Positions 43,252 to 52,770 are shown, numbered from the stretch's first letter. The stretch is DNA of 61,946 bases from Verrucomicrobiota bacterium (GCA_003176045.1 PSRM01000072.1:1-61946), one strand, 5' to 3'. Numbers and translations are program-made. The notes: generated by a model not told the origin, from the letters alone.

Positions 43252-45741
43252 TTATCCGTGTGAATCCGTGGTTAGAAGCTCTTTGTCCTGCGCGAGGAAT
43301 AGTTTTACGGTCTGCTGAACCTCGCGCATCAGCTCCTCTCGGCCGAAATCTCCCTTTTGCAGGATTTTCTGGACGTGCCCTTGAAGGCGCAGGCGGTCTT
43401 CGGGCGTGATTTCCTTGGCGCTGACAACGACTACCGGGATTTTGCGCCAATCCTCATGTTTATGGAGTTCGGCGATCATCTGGAAACCATCCATCACCGG
43501 CATACGCAAATCGAGCAGGATGAGGGACGGCTGCGAACGCGTGATGCTTTCGAGCGCTGTAAGCCCGTTGGCCGCCTGGGCCACGTCCCAATCTTTGCTC
43601 GAGAGCATGGCTGAGAGCATCTCGCGCATGTTTGTGTCATCTTCGACGATCAGCACCTGGTTTCCTGGATGTCGGCCCCGATATTTTCTGAGCACGGAGA
43701 GCAGGCGGTCGCGGTCAATTGGCTTCTGAAGATAATCTGCCACGCCCATCGCGAAACCGAAGTCCTGTTCCGCCCGAACGGTCAGCATGATGACCGGAAT
43801 ATCCGCAAGATCGGCGTCGGCCTTTAACAACGAAAGGACCACCCAGCCATCCATTTCCGGCATGAGCACGTCCAGCGTGATGACGGCCGGGTGCAATTCC
43901 TTGGCCAGGCGCAGGCCTTCGGCGCCATTGGATGCAAACCGGAGCGTGTAGCCTTCCGGCTTCAGGGCTGCGCTTAGGAGTTCATGTACCGAAGGATCGT
44001 CGTCAATAACTAGAATGCAACCATCGGATGCCGCGGACCTTGATTCTGCCGCGACTCGGGCAGGAATAATGCCCGCGGCCCCAGCTCCCGCGCTCCCACT
44101 GACAATCGCGGGCAACTCGATCGTGAAAGTGGACCCTTTGCCCGGCTCGCTCGCCACAGTGACATCTCCGCCCATCATTTGGCAGAATTTTTTAGTCAAC
44201 GCGAGACCGAGTCCGGTGCCGCCGTACCGGCGCGAGGTGGAATCATCCCCCTGAGTGAAGGCCCGGAAAAGGCGGCTCATCTGGTCCTGGGTCATTCCGA
44301 TGCCGGTATCGCTAATGCGAAATACCAGCGATTCAGATCCGTTCCTGGCGACGCGCACAGTGGAAAAAGTGACCACGCCCTGGTCAGTAAACTTGCTGGC
44401 ATTGCTGAGCAGGTTCAGGATGCATTGACGGACTTTGATGCGGTCGGCCTGCATCGAGCCGATATTCGGCGGACAATCAATCACCAGGCGGTTGCGTCGC
44501 CCTTCCAGTTGTGGGCGCATGAGCGCGTTCAGGTCGCGCACCAATGAGCCAACATCGAAAGTCTCCAGATGCACATCCATTTTGCCGGCTTCAATTTTCG
44601 AGATGTCAAGGATGTCATTGATCAGTTCCAGCAGATAGCGCCCGGAGTCGTGGATGCGGCGGAGGTCGTCGGCGATTTCCACACGGCGCTCAGAGCCATC
44701 TCGAAGTCCCTTCGCGCCCTGTATCATCGAGCCGGAGTTTGCAACGAAACCGGCCGACGTTTCTCCCTCTCCCTTTCGAGAGGGGGAAGGGGTCGAAGGG
44801 GAGAGGGTCGGGGTGAGGGGTTCTCCGGAAATTTCACTGTTGAGGTTAACTGTGACAACAGGCGCTCCATCACGGTCGCCGCTCTGTTCAGAACCCAGGT
44901 CAGAAATCAGCATTTCACTGAAGCCGATGATTGAAGTGAGGGGAGTGCGCAGTTCGTGACTCATGAACGAGAGAAAGTTGCTCTTGGCCTGGTTGGCGCG
45001 CTCGGCGGCAACGCGGGCCTCTTGTAGCTCAGTGTCACGTTTTTGAATTTGGGCTAGCATCTCGTTGAACGAATCAATCAGTGTGCCGACTTCGTCATCG
45101 CCCTGCTTGTGCGCGCGGACAGCGTAATCTTTCTTCTCGGAAACAGAGCGGGCGGTTTTGGCCAGATCGAGGACGGGCTGCGAGATGACGCGCTGAAGAC
45201 GGGCGGAAATGAGCAAGGCCATCAACGAGGCCAGGACAAGAACGGCTGCCACGATGCCGATGTGCTGGTAGAGGCGGGCATACAGTTCTTCGAGGTTGGA
45301 ATGGAGGTAGAGCGTCCCCAAGGTCTCGCCATCCCGATCAACAATGTGTCCAAAGACATGAAGACCACTTTTGTCAAAGCGGTAGTTCGGCCCTTTTGGA
45401 TCCGGTTTTTCGAAAAAGGCTGGGTCCAAAACACCTTTTGAATAAGCTGCCCACAAGCCCCCATCTTTGCCATAGATGCACGCCGACACGATTTGATTAT
45501 CTGATGCCAGATTGGCCAATATCTCCTCGGCCCTTTTTGGCTCCTGCGTGATGATAAAATCTGAGCAGTTTTTACCGGTGATTTCGACCAGCATGGACAT
45601 TTGGCGGATCATTATCCTGCGGTATGAGACCAACTCGTATCCGATGAGGACCAGGCAGGCAGCGACTAATGCGATGCAGGACGTAAGCATGATGATCACG
45701 GTCATCTTGCTCTTGATTGAGAGTCGGCTGAAAAATTTCAT
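43252..45741 (-). CDS. CHASE8-type hybrid histidine kinase with two receivers
   Basis: An 829-aa membrane kinase. TM1 is at about 11-32. The periplasmic segment at about 35-150 (RQMSMLVEITGKNCSDFII...AEEILANLASDNQIVSACIYGKDG) follows the CHASE8 pattern found in YfiN. TM2 is at about 158-180, HAMP to about 235, then DHp with the phosphoacceptor His in FMSHELRTPL near residue 260. HATPase motifs are NLLSNASKF, DTGIGM and GGTGLGL. Receiver 1 (about 580-690) has Asp in TLDVLMPEMDG; receiver 2 (about 695-810) has Asp in LLDLRMPVMDG. A 75-residue insertion at about 275-350 between the two DHp helices contains repeat-derived sequence. The gene overlaps no neighbour and follows yfiR by 4 bp. Confidence 0.92.
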   Translation of the reverse strand: MKFFSRLSIKSKMTVIIMLTSCIALVAACLVLIGYELVSYRRIMIRQMSMLVEITGKNCSDFIITQEPKRAEEILANLASDNQIVSACIYGKDGGLWAAYSKGVLDPAFFEKPDPKGPNYRFDKSGLHVFGHIVDRDGETLGTLYLHSNLEELYARLYQHIGIVAAVLVLASLMALLISARLQRVISQPVLDLAKTARSVSEKKDYAVRAHKQGDDEVGTLIDSFNEMLAQIQKRDTELQEARVAAERANQAKSNFLSFMSHELRTPLTSIIGFSEMLISDLGSEQSGDRDGAPVVTVNLNSEISGEPLTPTLSPSTPSPSRKGEGETSAGFVANSGSMIQGAKGLRDGSERRVEIADDLRRIHDSGRYLLELINDILDISKIEAGKMDVHLETFDVGSLVRDLNALMRPQLEGRRNRLVIDCPPNIGSMQADRIKVRQCILNLLSNASKFTDQGVVTFSTVRVARNGSESLVFRISDTGIGMTQDQMSRLFRAFTQGDDSTSRRYGGTGLGLALTKKFCQMMGGDVTVASEPGKGSTFTIELPAIVSGSAGAGAAGIIPARVAAESRSAASDGCILVIDDDPSVHELLSAALKPEGYTLRFASNGAEGLRLAKELHPAVITLDVLMPEMDGWVVLSLLKADADLADIPVIMLTVRAEQDFGFAMGVADYLQKPIDRDRLLSVLRKYRGRHPGNQVLIVEDDTNMREMLSAMLSSKDWDVAQAANGLTALESITRSQPSLILLDLRMPVMDGFQMIAELHKHEDWRKIPVVVVSAKEITPEDRLRLQGHVQKILQKGDFGREELMREVQQTVKLFLAQDKELLTTDSHG
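44762..44825. repeat. Palindromic 'ctccctctccctttcgag' repeat inside the hybrid kinase
   Basis: The element (ctctccc..gagaggg, then ggggagagggtcggggtgag) is of the kind usually found between bacterial genes. It lies in frame in the DHp loop, encoding residues LTPTLSPSTPSPSRKGEGE, a peptide pattern often produced by such repeats. Confidence 0.8.
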
Positions 45742-45745
45742 GGTG

Positions 45746-46384
45746 CTATTTTTGGCTCATGTATTTGCTTTGGGTGATCTGAATCCCTTCCGCCTTTAAG
45801 AGGGTTTGGTCGAATGTCCAGGGGCCAAGCGGCGGCATCGCTGTATCACTGATCTCCGCAAAAGGTTTGTATTCGGTGACGCCCTTCTGTCTTAGGCCAA
45901 TGCGCACAACGCCCCCCATTTGGGCAAACTCCGTCCCCTCGATTTCCTTGGCGTCTGATACTGTCAGAATATGGTGCTCGCTAAGGAGCCTCAGTGCTTT
46001 TACGTGCCTGATCTCAAAGGATGGAATAAAGACGACCTGGCAGGCCGAGATCTCCTCGATGCTTTTAAACACTTTGATCTCGACCTTATGGTTCTGGACC
46101 GGGCGGATCTTCAACAAATAGTCGCCCTCCTTCCCGAAGGGATCCTCGCCAACGATACCGAAAACGAATGGGGCTTCCTTCGAGGTGAAGTCATTCGTTC
46201 CCCAGGAAGTGTGGTGCGCAAACAGCACCAGCAATTGGGCTTTGAGTTTGTATTCGCTTTGAGGCGCGGCGCGCGAATGAAAGGAAGACAACAGTAAAGC
46301 CGCGGCCAGGCAGAACAACAGATGCCCGCGAAATACGCGAAACACGCGAAAAACCGCCGCTTGGACTGGTCGCGCTAGGCTCAT
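45746..46384 (-). CDS. yfiR: YfiR-family periplasmic repressor protein
   Basis: A 212-aa protein of the YfiR (DUF4154) family. A signal peptide ends near residue 40 (LAAALLLSSFHSRAA). The family pattern is clear: EYKLKAQLLVLFAHHTSWG, FVFGIVGEDPFG, CQVVFIPSF, HILTVSDAKEI and GGVVRIGL. In Pseudomonas, YfiR binds the periplasmic CHASE8 domain of YfiN and represses it. Here the gene is 4 bp upstream of a CHASE8 kinase, so it is expected to gate that kinase. The N-terminal 'RVFRVFRG' repeats are part of a start extension and the true start could be downstream. Confidence 0.9.
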   Translation of the reverse strand: MSLARPVQAAVFRVFRVFRGHLLFCLAAALLLSSFHSRAAPQSEYKLKAQLLVLFAHHTSWGTNDFTSKEAPFVFGIVGEDPFGKEGDYLLKIRPVQNHKVEIKVFKSIEEISACQVVFIPSFEIRHVKALRLLSEHHILTVSDAKEIEGTEFAQMGGVVRIGLRQKGVTEYKPFAEISDTAMPPLGPWTFDQTLLKAEGIQITQSKYMSQK

Positions 46385-46401
46385 TGCTCCGATTCGCTAA
46401 A

Positions 46402-49400
46402 TCATGGGGTCAAAGAGGCGCGGTAATAGCGGTTGGTGCGGCCTGCGACCTGGGTGTCAGTATAGATAAAGGTGGTGATGATCGGATTCGTGTACAGAGG
46501 AACCCAGGTCTGAAAATTTGTGGAGGCCTCGACAACAATATGGCCCGCGTTTGTGACCGAATTGTTGACGGTCATAGAAAAGCTTGTGGGGCTGACAAAA
46601 GCCGGAGAAGTCAGCTTAAACGTGACAGGAATAAAGTTAGCCGTGAGGTTTGTTAGTAAACCCAACGAGGCATAACTGCGGGTGCTGTTTGTCACACTGT
46701 CGCTCCACGCACCAAAATTCCATCCGGCATTCGTATTAGCCGTAGCCGTGATGGTTTGGTTCGCTGAATTGAGCGTTATTGATCCGGCGTTGGTTGGATT
46801 GGCCAGAACCAGGGTCACCGTGGCGACTTGGCTCGTGACGCTGCCGTAGGCATTAGTCACAACTAGAGTGTAGTTGCCCGCGATCTGATTGGTGAGCGTC
46901 GTCCCGAAGCTGGTGATTCCTACGCCCAGATTAGTAGTGCCCGAAGCGCCAGGGATGTTGCTTCCATTGGCTCTCCATTGGAAAGTCAGTGGCGGCGAAC
47001 CGCCAGCGGTAGTCGAGAGATTGGCGCTGCCCCCCGCAAGGATCGGCAGACCCACTGGCTGCGAAAAGATAGTGGGGGCCGCGGTATTCGTGTAGTAAAG
47101 CTGGTATGTTCCGCAGGTATTGCTGATCGCACTGGAAACATTAACCCAATTTGTCACGCCCGCAGTCACACAGAACTGCATCGTCGCACCGCCCGCACCG
47201 GCCACGCATGCCACGGGCACCAGATCAGACCAAGAGGCTGCCGAGCCCGTATAAACTTCAAGCACGGCAATAAAATTCTGTTGCACCATCTGAATAGTAA
47301 CGAATCCTGTTTGCAGGGGAACAAATGCGTAATAGATCGATTTATAAGGTCCATAACCACAATGGCTGGGTTCTCCAGGCTGGGAAGGGGCGCCGCAGTT
47401 GCTGTCCTGGAGAACGCCTGTGTAACCACTGACGAAAGCTGGATCAACCGCCTGCTGGCCATGAGGGGGTTGATCACCGTTCGAACCGCAGGGAGCTACG
47501 GCCAAGGTAGCGCCGTAACTGTTTGCAGTACCGTAAGCGTTGATCGCCGTTACGGAATAAGTGCCTGAATTCGTGGATTGGACGTTCGCAACAGAAAAAC
47601 TGGTTGTAGTTGCCGACATGATCGGCCCTCCATTCCTAAACCACTGATAATTGAGGGGCAAGGTGCCCGTTGCTACCACACTGAAGCTAACATCAACTCC
47701 TGGGGGCACGACCCAACTTTGCGGCTGTCCTGTAATAGAAGGAGCTGCACGAAAAGATATCAACGTGTAGCTGCTGCTCGCGCTGCAGCCGTTGGTGTCC
47801 GTAGCTGTGACGATGAAATTGTTCGTGGCCGGCACAGCCGGCGTGCCGCTCAAGAGCCCGATCGGTACCGCCTTGCGAATCAACTGATTTGCGTCGTCTG
47901 CCACATACAGATTGCCCGATCCGTCCAATGCGACGTCCGTTGGGAGGTTGAATCGAGCGCCGTTGCCGATGCCATCGGCGCTGCCAGCGTTTCCACCTGA
48001 CCCCAACAAAGTGGTGACTACACCAGCGGGTGTGAGTTTCCGAATGCTCGCGTTGTCTGTATCTGCGATATAAAGATTGCCCGCTGGATCCAGGACCACT
48101 CCCTCGGCGTGAGTGAACCGCGCTGTGCTATTGGTGCCATCCGCCGTGCCCGAGCTTCCAACTTGGCCGGCCAAAGTGGTGACCACACCTCCGGAAGTAA
48201 TCTTCCGAATTGTAAAATTGCCGTAGTCGGAAACATACACGTTACCCGCCGTGTCCACGGCAACCCCAGCGGGGTTGTTGAAGCGGGCGTTGCTGCCAGT
48301 GCCGTCGGCGCTGCCAGGCGTTAAAGCGAGTCCAGCAAGGGTCGAAACTGAGCCTCCAGGCGTGATTTTTCGAATCGTGTCGTTTCCGTAATCGGCAACA
48401 TAAACGTTGCCTGCAGTGTCCACAGCGACGGCCGATGGGGAGAAAAACCGCGCGTTGCTGGTTCCATCGGCGCTGCCTGAGTGGCCCGCCTGGCCTGCCA
48501 GGGTGGAAACCACGCCTGCCGGCGTGATTTTGCGAATGGTGTCATTGAAGGTGTCGGCGACATAAACGTTTCCGCTGACGTCCACGGCGACGCTAAACGG
48601 CTGATTGAACCGCGCCACGCTACCGCCGCCATCGGAACTCCCTACGTTTCCCGCGAGACCCGCAAGAGTTGAGGCAACCCCTGACGGAGTGATCTTGCGA
48701 ATCGTCGAGTTGCCATTGTCGGCAATATAAAGGTTTCCCAAGGTGTCAACGGCTACGCCGGTTGGGCCCTTAAACAAAGTGTTGGTGCCGATGCCATCGC
48801 CGCTGCCGGCTTGTCCCGTAGCGCCCGCAAATGTGCTCACTGTGGCAGTGTTGGTCAGGGCTATTCCTGCCGGCAAAGCTCCCGAAGTAAGATTGAAAGC
48901 ATAGGGCGTCAAGCCGTTGGTCGCTGTAAGGATCTGACTGTAGGGGACCCCGGCGAAGGCGTTGGACAGAATCGCCGGGCTAATGCCGATGGCTGGGCAA
49001 GTTGAAACCTGGAGTGTGTAACTTTTAGTTCCCACGCAGCCGTTGGTGTCAGTTGCCATGATCGTGAAAGCGTTTGTTCCGAGACTCAATGGTTTGCCGC
49101 TGAGCAGGCCGGTTTGGACGATCTTTCGTATGTTGCCCATATTTTGATCGACCACAAAGACACTGCCCGCGCCGTCTGCAACAAGTCCAAAGGGAAAATA
49201 AAATCGGGCGTTGCTCCCGGGTCCATCGGTGCTGCCCGGATTCAAAGGCAAGCCTGCGATGGTGGTGACGACCGCGGAGGCCGTAATCTTTCGAACGGTG
49301 TCGTTGAGAGAGTCGGCCACATAAACATTGCCCACAAGATCCACGGCGACACCGTAAGGTTCGTCAAAACGCGCATTGCTGCCGGTGCCATCAGCCGTAC

Positions 49401-50727
49401 CAAAGGCTCCCGCCAGGCCTGCGAATGTTGTGACGACTCCCGCTGGGGTGCTTTTGCGAATGGTTGAGTTGCCCGTATCGGCCACATAGACATTCCCCAA
49501 ACTGTCCACGGCGACACTGGACGGAGTTGCGAACCGGGCGCCGCCGCCAGTCCCATCCGAGCTACCGGAGCTTCCGGCCTGTCCGGCCAGCGTTGTGACG
49601 ACGCCTCCTGTCGTGACCTTCCGGATCGTGTTATTGGACGTGTCCGCAACGTAAAGCGTGCCGGAGCTGTCCACGGCTATGCCCCAGGGGAAGTTGAACC
49701 GCGCGTTGCTTCCTGTCGCATCCGTGCTTCCGGTGCTTCCTGCCAAACCGGCCAGCGTGGTCACGACGCCGGCAGGTGTGACCTTGCGAACAGTCGAGTT
49801 GTAAGTGTCAGCCACATAGAGACTGCCTGCGGCGTCAACCGCAACGCCATAAGGATGATTAAACCGGGCATTGCTACCGGTCCCATCAGCACTGCCAATG
49901 GATCCAGGCAAGCCGGCCAGTGTAGTGACTGCGCCAGCAGGTGTGATTTTGCGTATGGTGGAATTGGCAGTGTCGGCCACATAGACGTTGCCGGTGACGT
50001 CCACTCCGACCCCGCCCGGCAGGAGGAATCGGGCGCTGCTACCGGTTCCATCGTTGGTGCCGCTGTACCCCGCTAATCCGGCCAAGGTGCTTAACATCGT
50101 GCCATTTATCAGGCTCAGGCCCGAGGGCAGGCTTCCCGAGCTAACCGAGAAATTATAGATGGCATTTCCGCCTGTGGCAGTCAGGGTCTGGAGATAGGGG
50201 TAGCCCATCGCGGCACCCGGCAAAATAGCGGGCGCCAGACTAATGGTAGGACAAACCACGGTTAGCACCGCGTTGGAACTAATCGCGAACCCCGAGGAGT
50301 TAGTGACCGCGACGCTATAGCTGCCAGCGTTGGAGAATTGGGAGTTCACAATGGTGTAGCTTGTCGAGGTGGCACCCGAGATGTTGGCGCCATTGAAACG
50401 CCATTGGTAAGTGGGGGTATAAGTGCTCGAAACAGCAACAGTAAACGTGGCGTTGAAACTTTCGGTGACCGATTGGCTTTGAGGTTGTGACGTGATGATG
50501 GGCGGGCCTTGAGCGAGGGAGCGCGATGGGAGGGATAGGAAACTAACGACGAGGAGGAGAAAGAAAGGAATGAGTGAGGATTGGGAATTGAAAATTGAAA
50601 GACACGAATTACACCAATTAACACGAATTCGTGCAAATTCGTGAAATTCTTGTCTTTCCCATGCTTGATTGGTGGGATGAACCGCCTCCGACGGTTTGCG
50701 TCTCCTACGAGCGCTGGTTACGTTCAT
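46402..50727 (-). CDS. Giant exported protein: Ig domains and two six-bladed NHL propellers nested in putative Ig (He_PIG) domains
   Basis: A 1441-aa exported protein. A signal peptide ends near residue 73 (FFLLLVVSFLSLPSRSLAQ). An Ig domain spans about 75-158. He_PIG-like domain 1 begins at CPTISLAPAILPG, is interrupted after SGLSLINGTM by six NHL repeats (about 211-542) and resumes at LLSGKPLSLGTNAFTIMATDTNGC. He_PIG-like domain 2 is built identically, with six NHL repeats at about 626-955 between IALTNTATV and LLSGTPAVPATNNFIVTATDTNGC. Each blade carries a motif of the type GVAVDTAGNVYVADYGNDTIRKI. Further Ig domains and a Verrucomicrobiota-style C-terminus follow. It lies between the TonB receptor (6 bp) and yfiR (17 bp). 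The first 50 residues read intergenic boilerplate, so the start is uncertain. Confidence 0.85.
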   Translation of the reverse strand: MNVTSARRRRKPSEAVHPTNQAWERQEFHEFARIRVNWCNSCLSIFNSQSSLIPFFLLLVVSFLSLPSRSLAQGPPIITSQPQSQSVTESFNATFTVAVSSTYTPTYQWRFNGANISGATSTSYTIVNSQFSNAGSYSVAVTNSSGFAISSNAVLTVVCPTISLAPAILPGAAMGYPYLQTLTATGGNAIYNFSVSSGSLPSGLSLINGTMLSTLAGLAGYSGTNDGTGSSARFLLPGGVGVDVTGNVYVADTANSTIRKITPAGAVTTLAGLPGSIGSADGTGSNARFNHPYGVAVDAAGSLYVADTYNSTVRKVTPAGVVTTLAGLAGSTGSTDATGSNARFNFPWGIAVDSSGTLYVADTSNNTIRKVTTGGVVTTLAGQAGSSGSSDGTGGGARFATPSSVAVDSLGNVYVADTGNSTIRKSTPAGVVTTFAGLAGAFGTADGTGSNARFDEPYGVAVDLVGNVYVADSLNDTVRKITASAVVTTIAGLPLNPGSTDGPGSNARFYFPFGLVADGAGSVFVVDQNMGNIRKIVQTGLLSGKPLSLGTNAFTIMATDTNGCVGTKSYTLQVSTCPAIGISPAILSNAFAGVPYSQILTATNGLTPYAFNLTSGALPAGIALTNTATVSTFAGATGQAGSGDGIGTNTLFKGPTGVAVDTLGNLYIADNGNSTIRKITPSGVASTLAGLAGNVGSSDGGGSVARFNQPFSVAVDVSGNVYVADTFNDTIRKITPAGVVSTLAGQAGHSGSADGTSNARFFSPSAVAVDTAGNVYVADYGNDTIRKITPGGSVSTLAGLALTPGSADGTGSNARFNNPAGVAVDTAGNVYVSDYGNFTIRKITSGGVVTTLAGQVGSSGTADGTNSTARFTHAEGVVLDPAGNLYIADTDNASIRKLTPAGVVTTLLGSGGNAGSADGIGNGARFNLPTDVALDGSGNLYVADDANQLIRKAVPIGLLSGTPAVPATNNFIVTATDTNGCSASSSYTLISFRAAPSITGQPQSWVVPPGVDVSFSVVATGTLPLNYQWFRNGGPIMSATTTSFSVANVQSTNSGTYSVTAINAYGTANSYGATLAVAPCGSNGDQPPHGQQAVDPAFVSGYTGVLQDSNCGAPSQPGEPSHCGYGPYKSIYYAFVPLQTGFVTIQMVQQNFIAVLEVYTGSAASWSDLVPVACVAGAGGATMQFCVTAGVTNWVNVSSAISNTCGTYQLYYTNTAAPTIFSQPVGLPILAGGSANLSTTAGGSPPLTFQWRANGSNIPGASGTTNLGVGITSFGTTLTNQIAGNYTLVVTNAYGSVTSQVATVTLVLANPTNAGSITLNSANQTITATANTNAGWNFGAWSDSVTNSTRSYASLGLLTNLTANFIPVTFKLTSPAFVSPTSFSMTVNNSVTNAGHIVVEASTNFQTWVPLYTNPIITTFIYTDTQVAGRTNRYYRASLTP

Positions 50728-50733
50728 ACTGGA

Positions 50734-52770
50734 TCAAAATCTATAGGTCAATTTCACCCGAAAGGTGCGGCCATCCTGGGCAATGAGGGCCTGCTGATGA
50801 TAGGCAGTGGCAGGATCGCTGTATTTTTTATCGAGCAAATTATAAACACTGGCCGAAACATCCAACCCCTTGATCAGGTTTTGGCTGAACAGTGTCAGAT
50901 TTAGAAACGCATAAGCTGGCGCATCGGTTGACTCTACTGCCGTGGTCCGGCTGCTGGCGAACAGGACCTCCAAGCCGCCGAAGATCTTGTCTTTGAACAG
51001 CGGCACACTTGCGTTGAGCTTTGCTGTATGTTGCGGGGAGTCGATAAGAGCCTTTCCCGTGGACTTGTCTTCGGTGGTTTGGAAGCTGTAGCTGGCCCGG
51101 CCACGCAGCCCACCGGCCCAGAAGCCGTCCAATGCCAACTCGACTCCTTTGGCCTCGACCGTGTTGGTCGCGTTAACATAAATGCCCGAGAACCTAATGA
51201 GATCGTCAATTTTGTTGTAGAAACCCCCTATGGATGAGCGTAAATGGCTGCCGATGCCCTGTTCATAAACGGCTTCGTAAGTTTTGATCCGTTCAGGGTC
51301 AGTGTCAGGACTGGCGTCAATCAGTTCACGAAAGTCCGGATTGCGGAACGCGGTCCCGTAAATCAATTTGAAGACTGCTTGGCCGATAGGATTGTATATG
51401 GCGGCCGCTCGGGGGTTGAATTCCGGGTCATAACGTCTGTCCACTGTTGTTACCGAATCTTTCTCCAGGGTTTGACGATATTGATCGTAGCGGAAGCCCG
51501 CATTGAGGTGGAGGTTTGTCAGCACAGCAAAATCTCCTTGTAAATAAACAGCCTGGTTCTGCCTGCTGCCCTCGTAAACGTTCGCGCCGCGGGTCTCGCG
51601 TTGGTGGAAATCGTCCCGGTACTCCCCGCCCAGAGTGAGGGTGATTCGCTCCCAGAACTGGCGCGTTAATTGTAGCTCGCCCCCGGCCCATTCGGCAGTC
51701 TCCGAGATGTTGAACACGGAGCTGGAAAGTGCCGGAAAGTTGGTAAACGGCTCGTCGAAATTTCCATCCGCACGGTCATAATAGACTTGGGCCGTGACAT
51801 CCGCGAACTCCGGAAAGTCGTGCGCATACTTGAGGTTTGCGTAGCCGCGATCATCAGTGGTGCGAAAGCGATTGTCGTCGAATGTGGTGAAGAACTGGCC
51901 GGTGGGGTTGCGTTTTTCGCGGGTGATGTAAGCGCCTTCGAGACTGAAATCATTAAAACTCACGCTGCCGAAAGCGCTTTTGTAATCGTCGTTGTCGGCG
52001 TGTTCAGCGAACCCATTGTTGCGGGCGAAAAAATTATTCGGGTTCTGGCGTTGGTCATATTCTGGATAGTAGAGGCTTTTGTGGCCTTCGCTGTCATAAA
52101 TGGTGCCCGAGAGGAGCAGTTCGACGCCGTTCATGAACCGGTTTCCGTACGTGGCGCGGCCTTTGTAAGTATCGTAACTGGCGTATTCGCCTGAGACCTC
52201 CGCGCCGTTGCCGGAGAAGTCCCGGCCGCGACGGGTCACCACGTTGATGACACCAAAAAAGGCGTTGGCCCCGTACAAACTCGAGCCCGGGCCGCGGATG
52301 ACTTCGACGCGTTCGATCAAGTCAGCGTCCAGGATGAAATCTGTGCCAACACCCGCGCCATCGGTGAGGCTGTTATTGACGCGGTGGCCATCTACAAGGA
52401 GGAGGAACCGGTCGTTGCGCGTGTAAAAGTCGCCGAGTTCAAAGCCGCGAAGGCCCAGGTAAGAGTAGTTGCGGTCATACGATACGTACAAGCCAGGCGC
52501 GCCTTCAAGGATGTCGGACAGGGTGCGGTAACCGTACTTTTGGACTTCATCGCGGCTGATCACGGTGACTGAGGAAGGCGCTTCGGTGATTTTCTGCTCG
52601 TATTTGGAAGCAGCTTCGACCACCGGAATTTCCATCTTCATGAGTTCCTCGACGCTGACGGCGGGTGCCTCGGGGGCCTGGACTTGAGCGGGGACCACGG
52701 CAGGCCAGGTGAGCGCCAGAGCCAGGGAGAAAAGTTGGAGGGGTAAGCCTGCATCATGGCGTTTTCGCAT
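50734..52770 (-). CDS. TonB-dependent outer-membrane receptor
   Basis: A 678-aa outer-membrane receptor. A signal peptide (LFSLALALTWPAVVPAQ) is followed by the plug domain at about 60-165 (ITEAPSSVTVISRDEVQKYGYRTLSDILEGAPGLYVS, ERVEVIRGPGSSLYGANAFFGVINVVTRRG) and a 22-strand-type barrel ending in the required terminal Phe (VKLTYRF). The TonB-box region may be SVEELMKMEIPVVEA. The ligand is unknown; the FepA/CirA/BtuB type is suggested by plug spacing. It is the first gene of the signalling operon, so its ligand may be the input that YfiR and the kinase respond to. Confidence 0.93.
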   Translation of the reverse strand: MRKRHDAGLPLQLFSLALALTWPAVVPAQVQAPEAPAVSVEELMKMEIPVVEAASKYEQKITEAPSSVTVISRDEVQKYGYRTLSDILEGAPGLYVSYDRNYSYLGLRGFELGDFYTRNDRFLLLVDGHRVNNSLTDGAGVGTDFILDADLIERVEVIRGPGSSLYGANAFFGVINVVTRRGRDFSGNGAEVSGEYASYDTYKGRATYGNRFMNGVELLLSGTIYDSEGHKSLYYPEYDQRQNPNNFFARNNGFAEHADNDDYKSAFGSVSFNDFSLEGAYITREKRNPTGQFFTTFDDNRFRTTDDRGYANLKYAHDFPEFADVTAQVYYDRADGNFDEPFTNFPALSSSVFNISETAEWAGGELQLTRQFWERITLTLGGEYRDDFHQRETRGANVYEGSRQNQAVYLQGDFAVLTNLHLNAGFRYDQYRQTLEKDSVTTVDRRYDPEFNPRAAAIYNPIGQAVFKLIYGTAFRNPDFRELIDASPDTDPERIKTYEAVYEQGIGSHLRSSIGGFYNKIDDLIRFSGIYVNATNTVEAKGVELALDGFWAGGLRGRASYSFQTTEDKSTGKALIDSPQHTAKLNASVPLFKDKIFGGLEVLFASSRTTAVESTDAPAYAFLNLTLFSQNLIKGLDVSASVYNLLDKKYSDPATAYHQQALIAQDGRTFRVKLTYRF

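Noticed and set aside
42845-43450. 201-aa form of the lone receiver
   Set aside because: The first 77 residues read the end of the hybrid kinase out of frame; MAKILYIDD at 43219 is a clean start.
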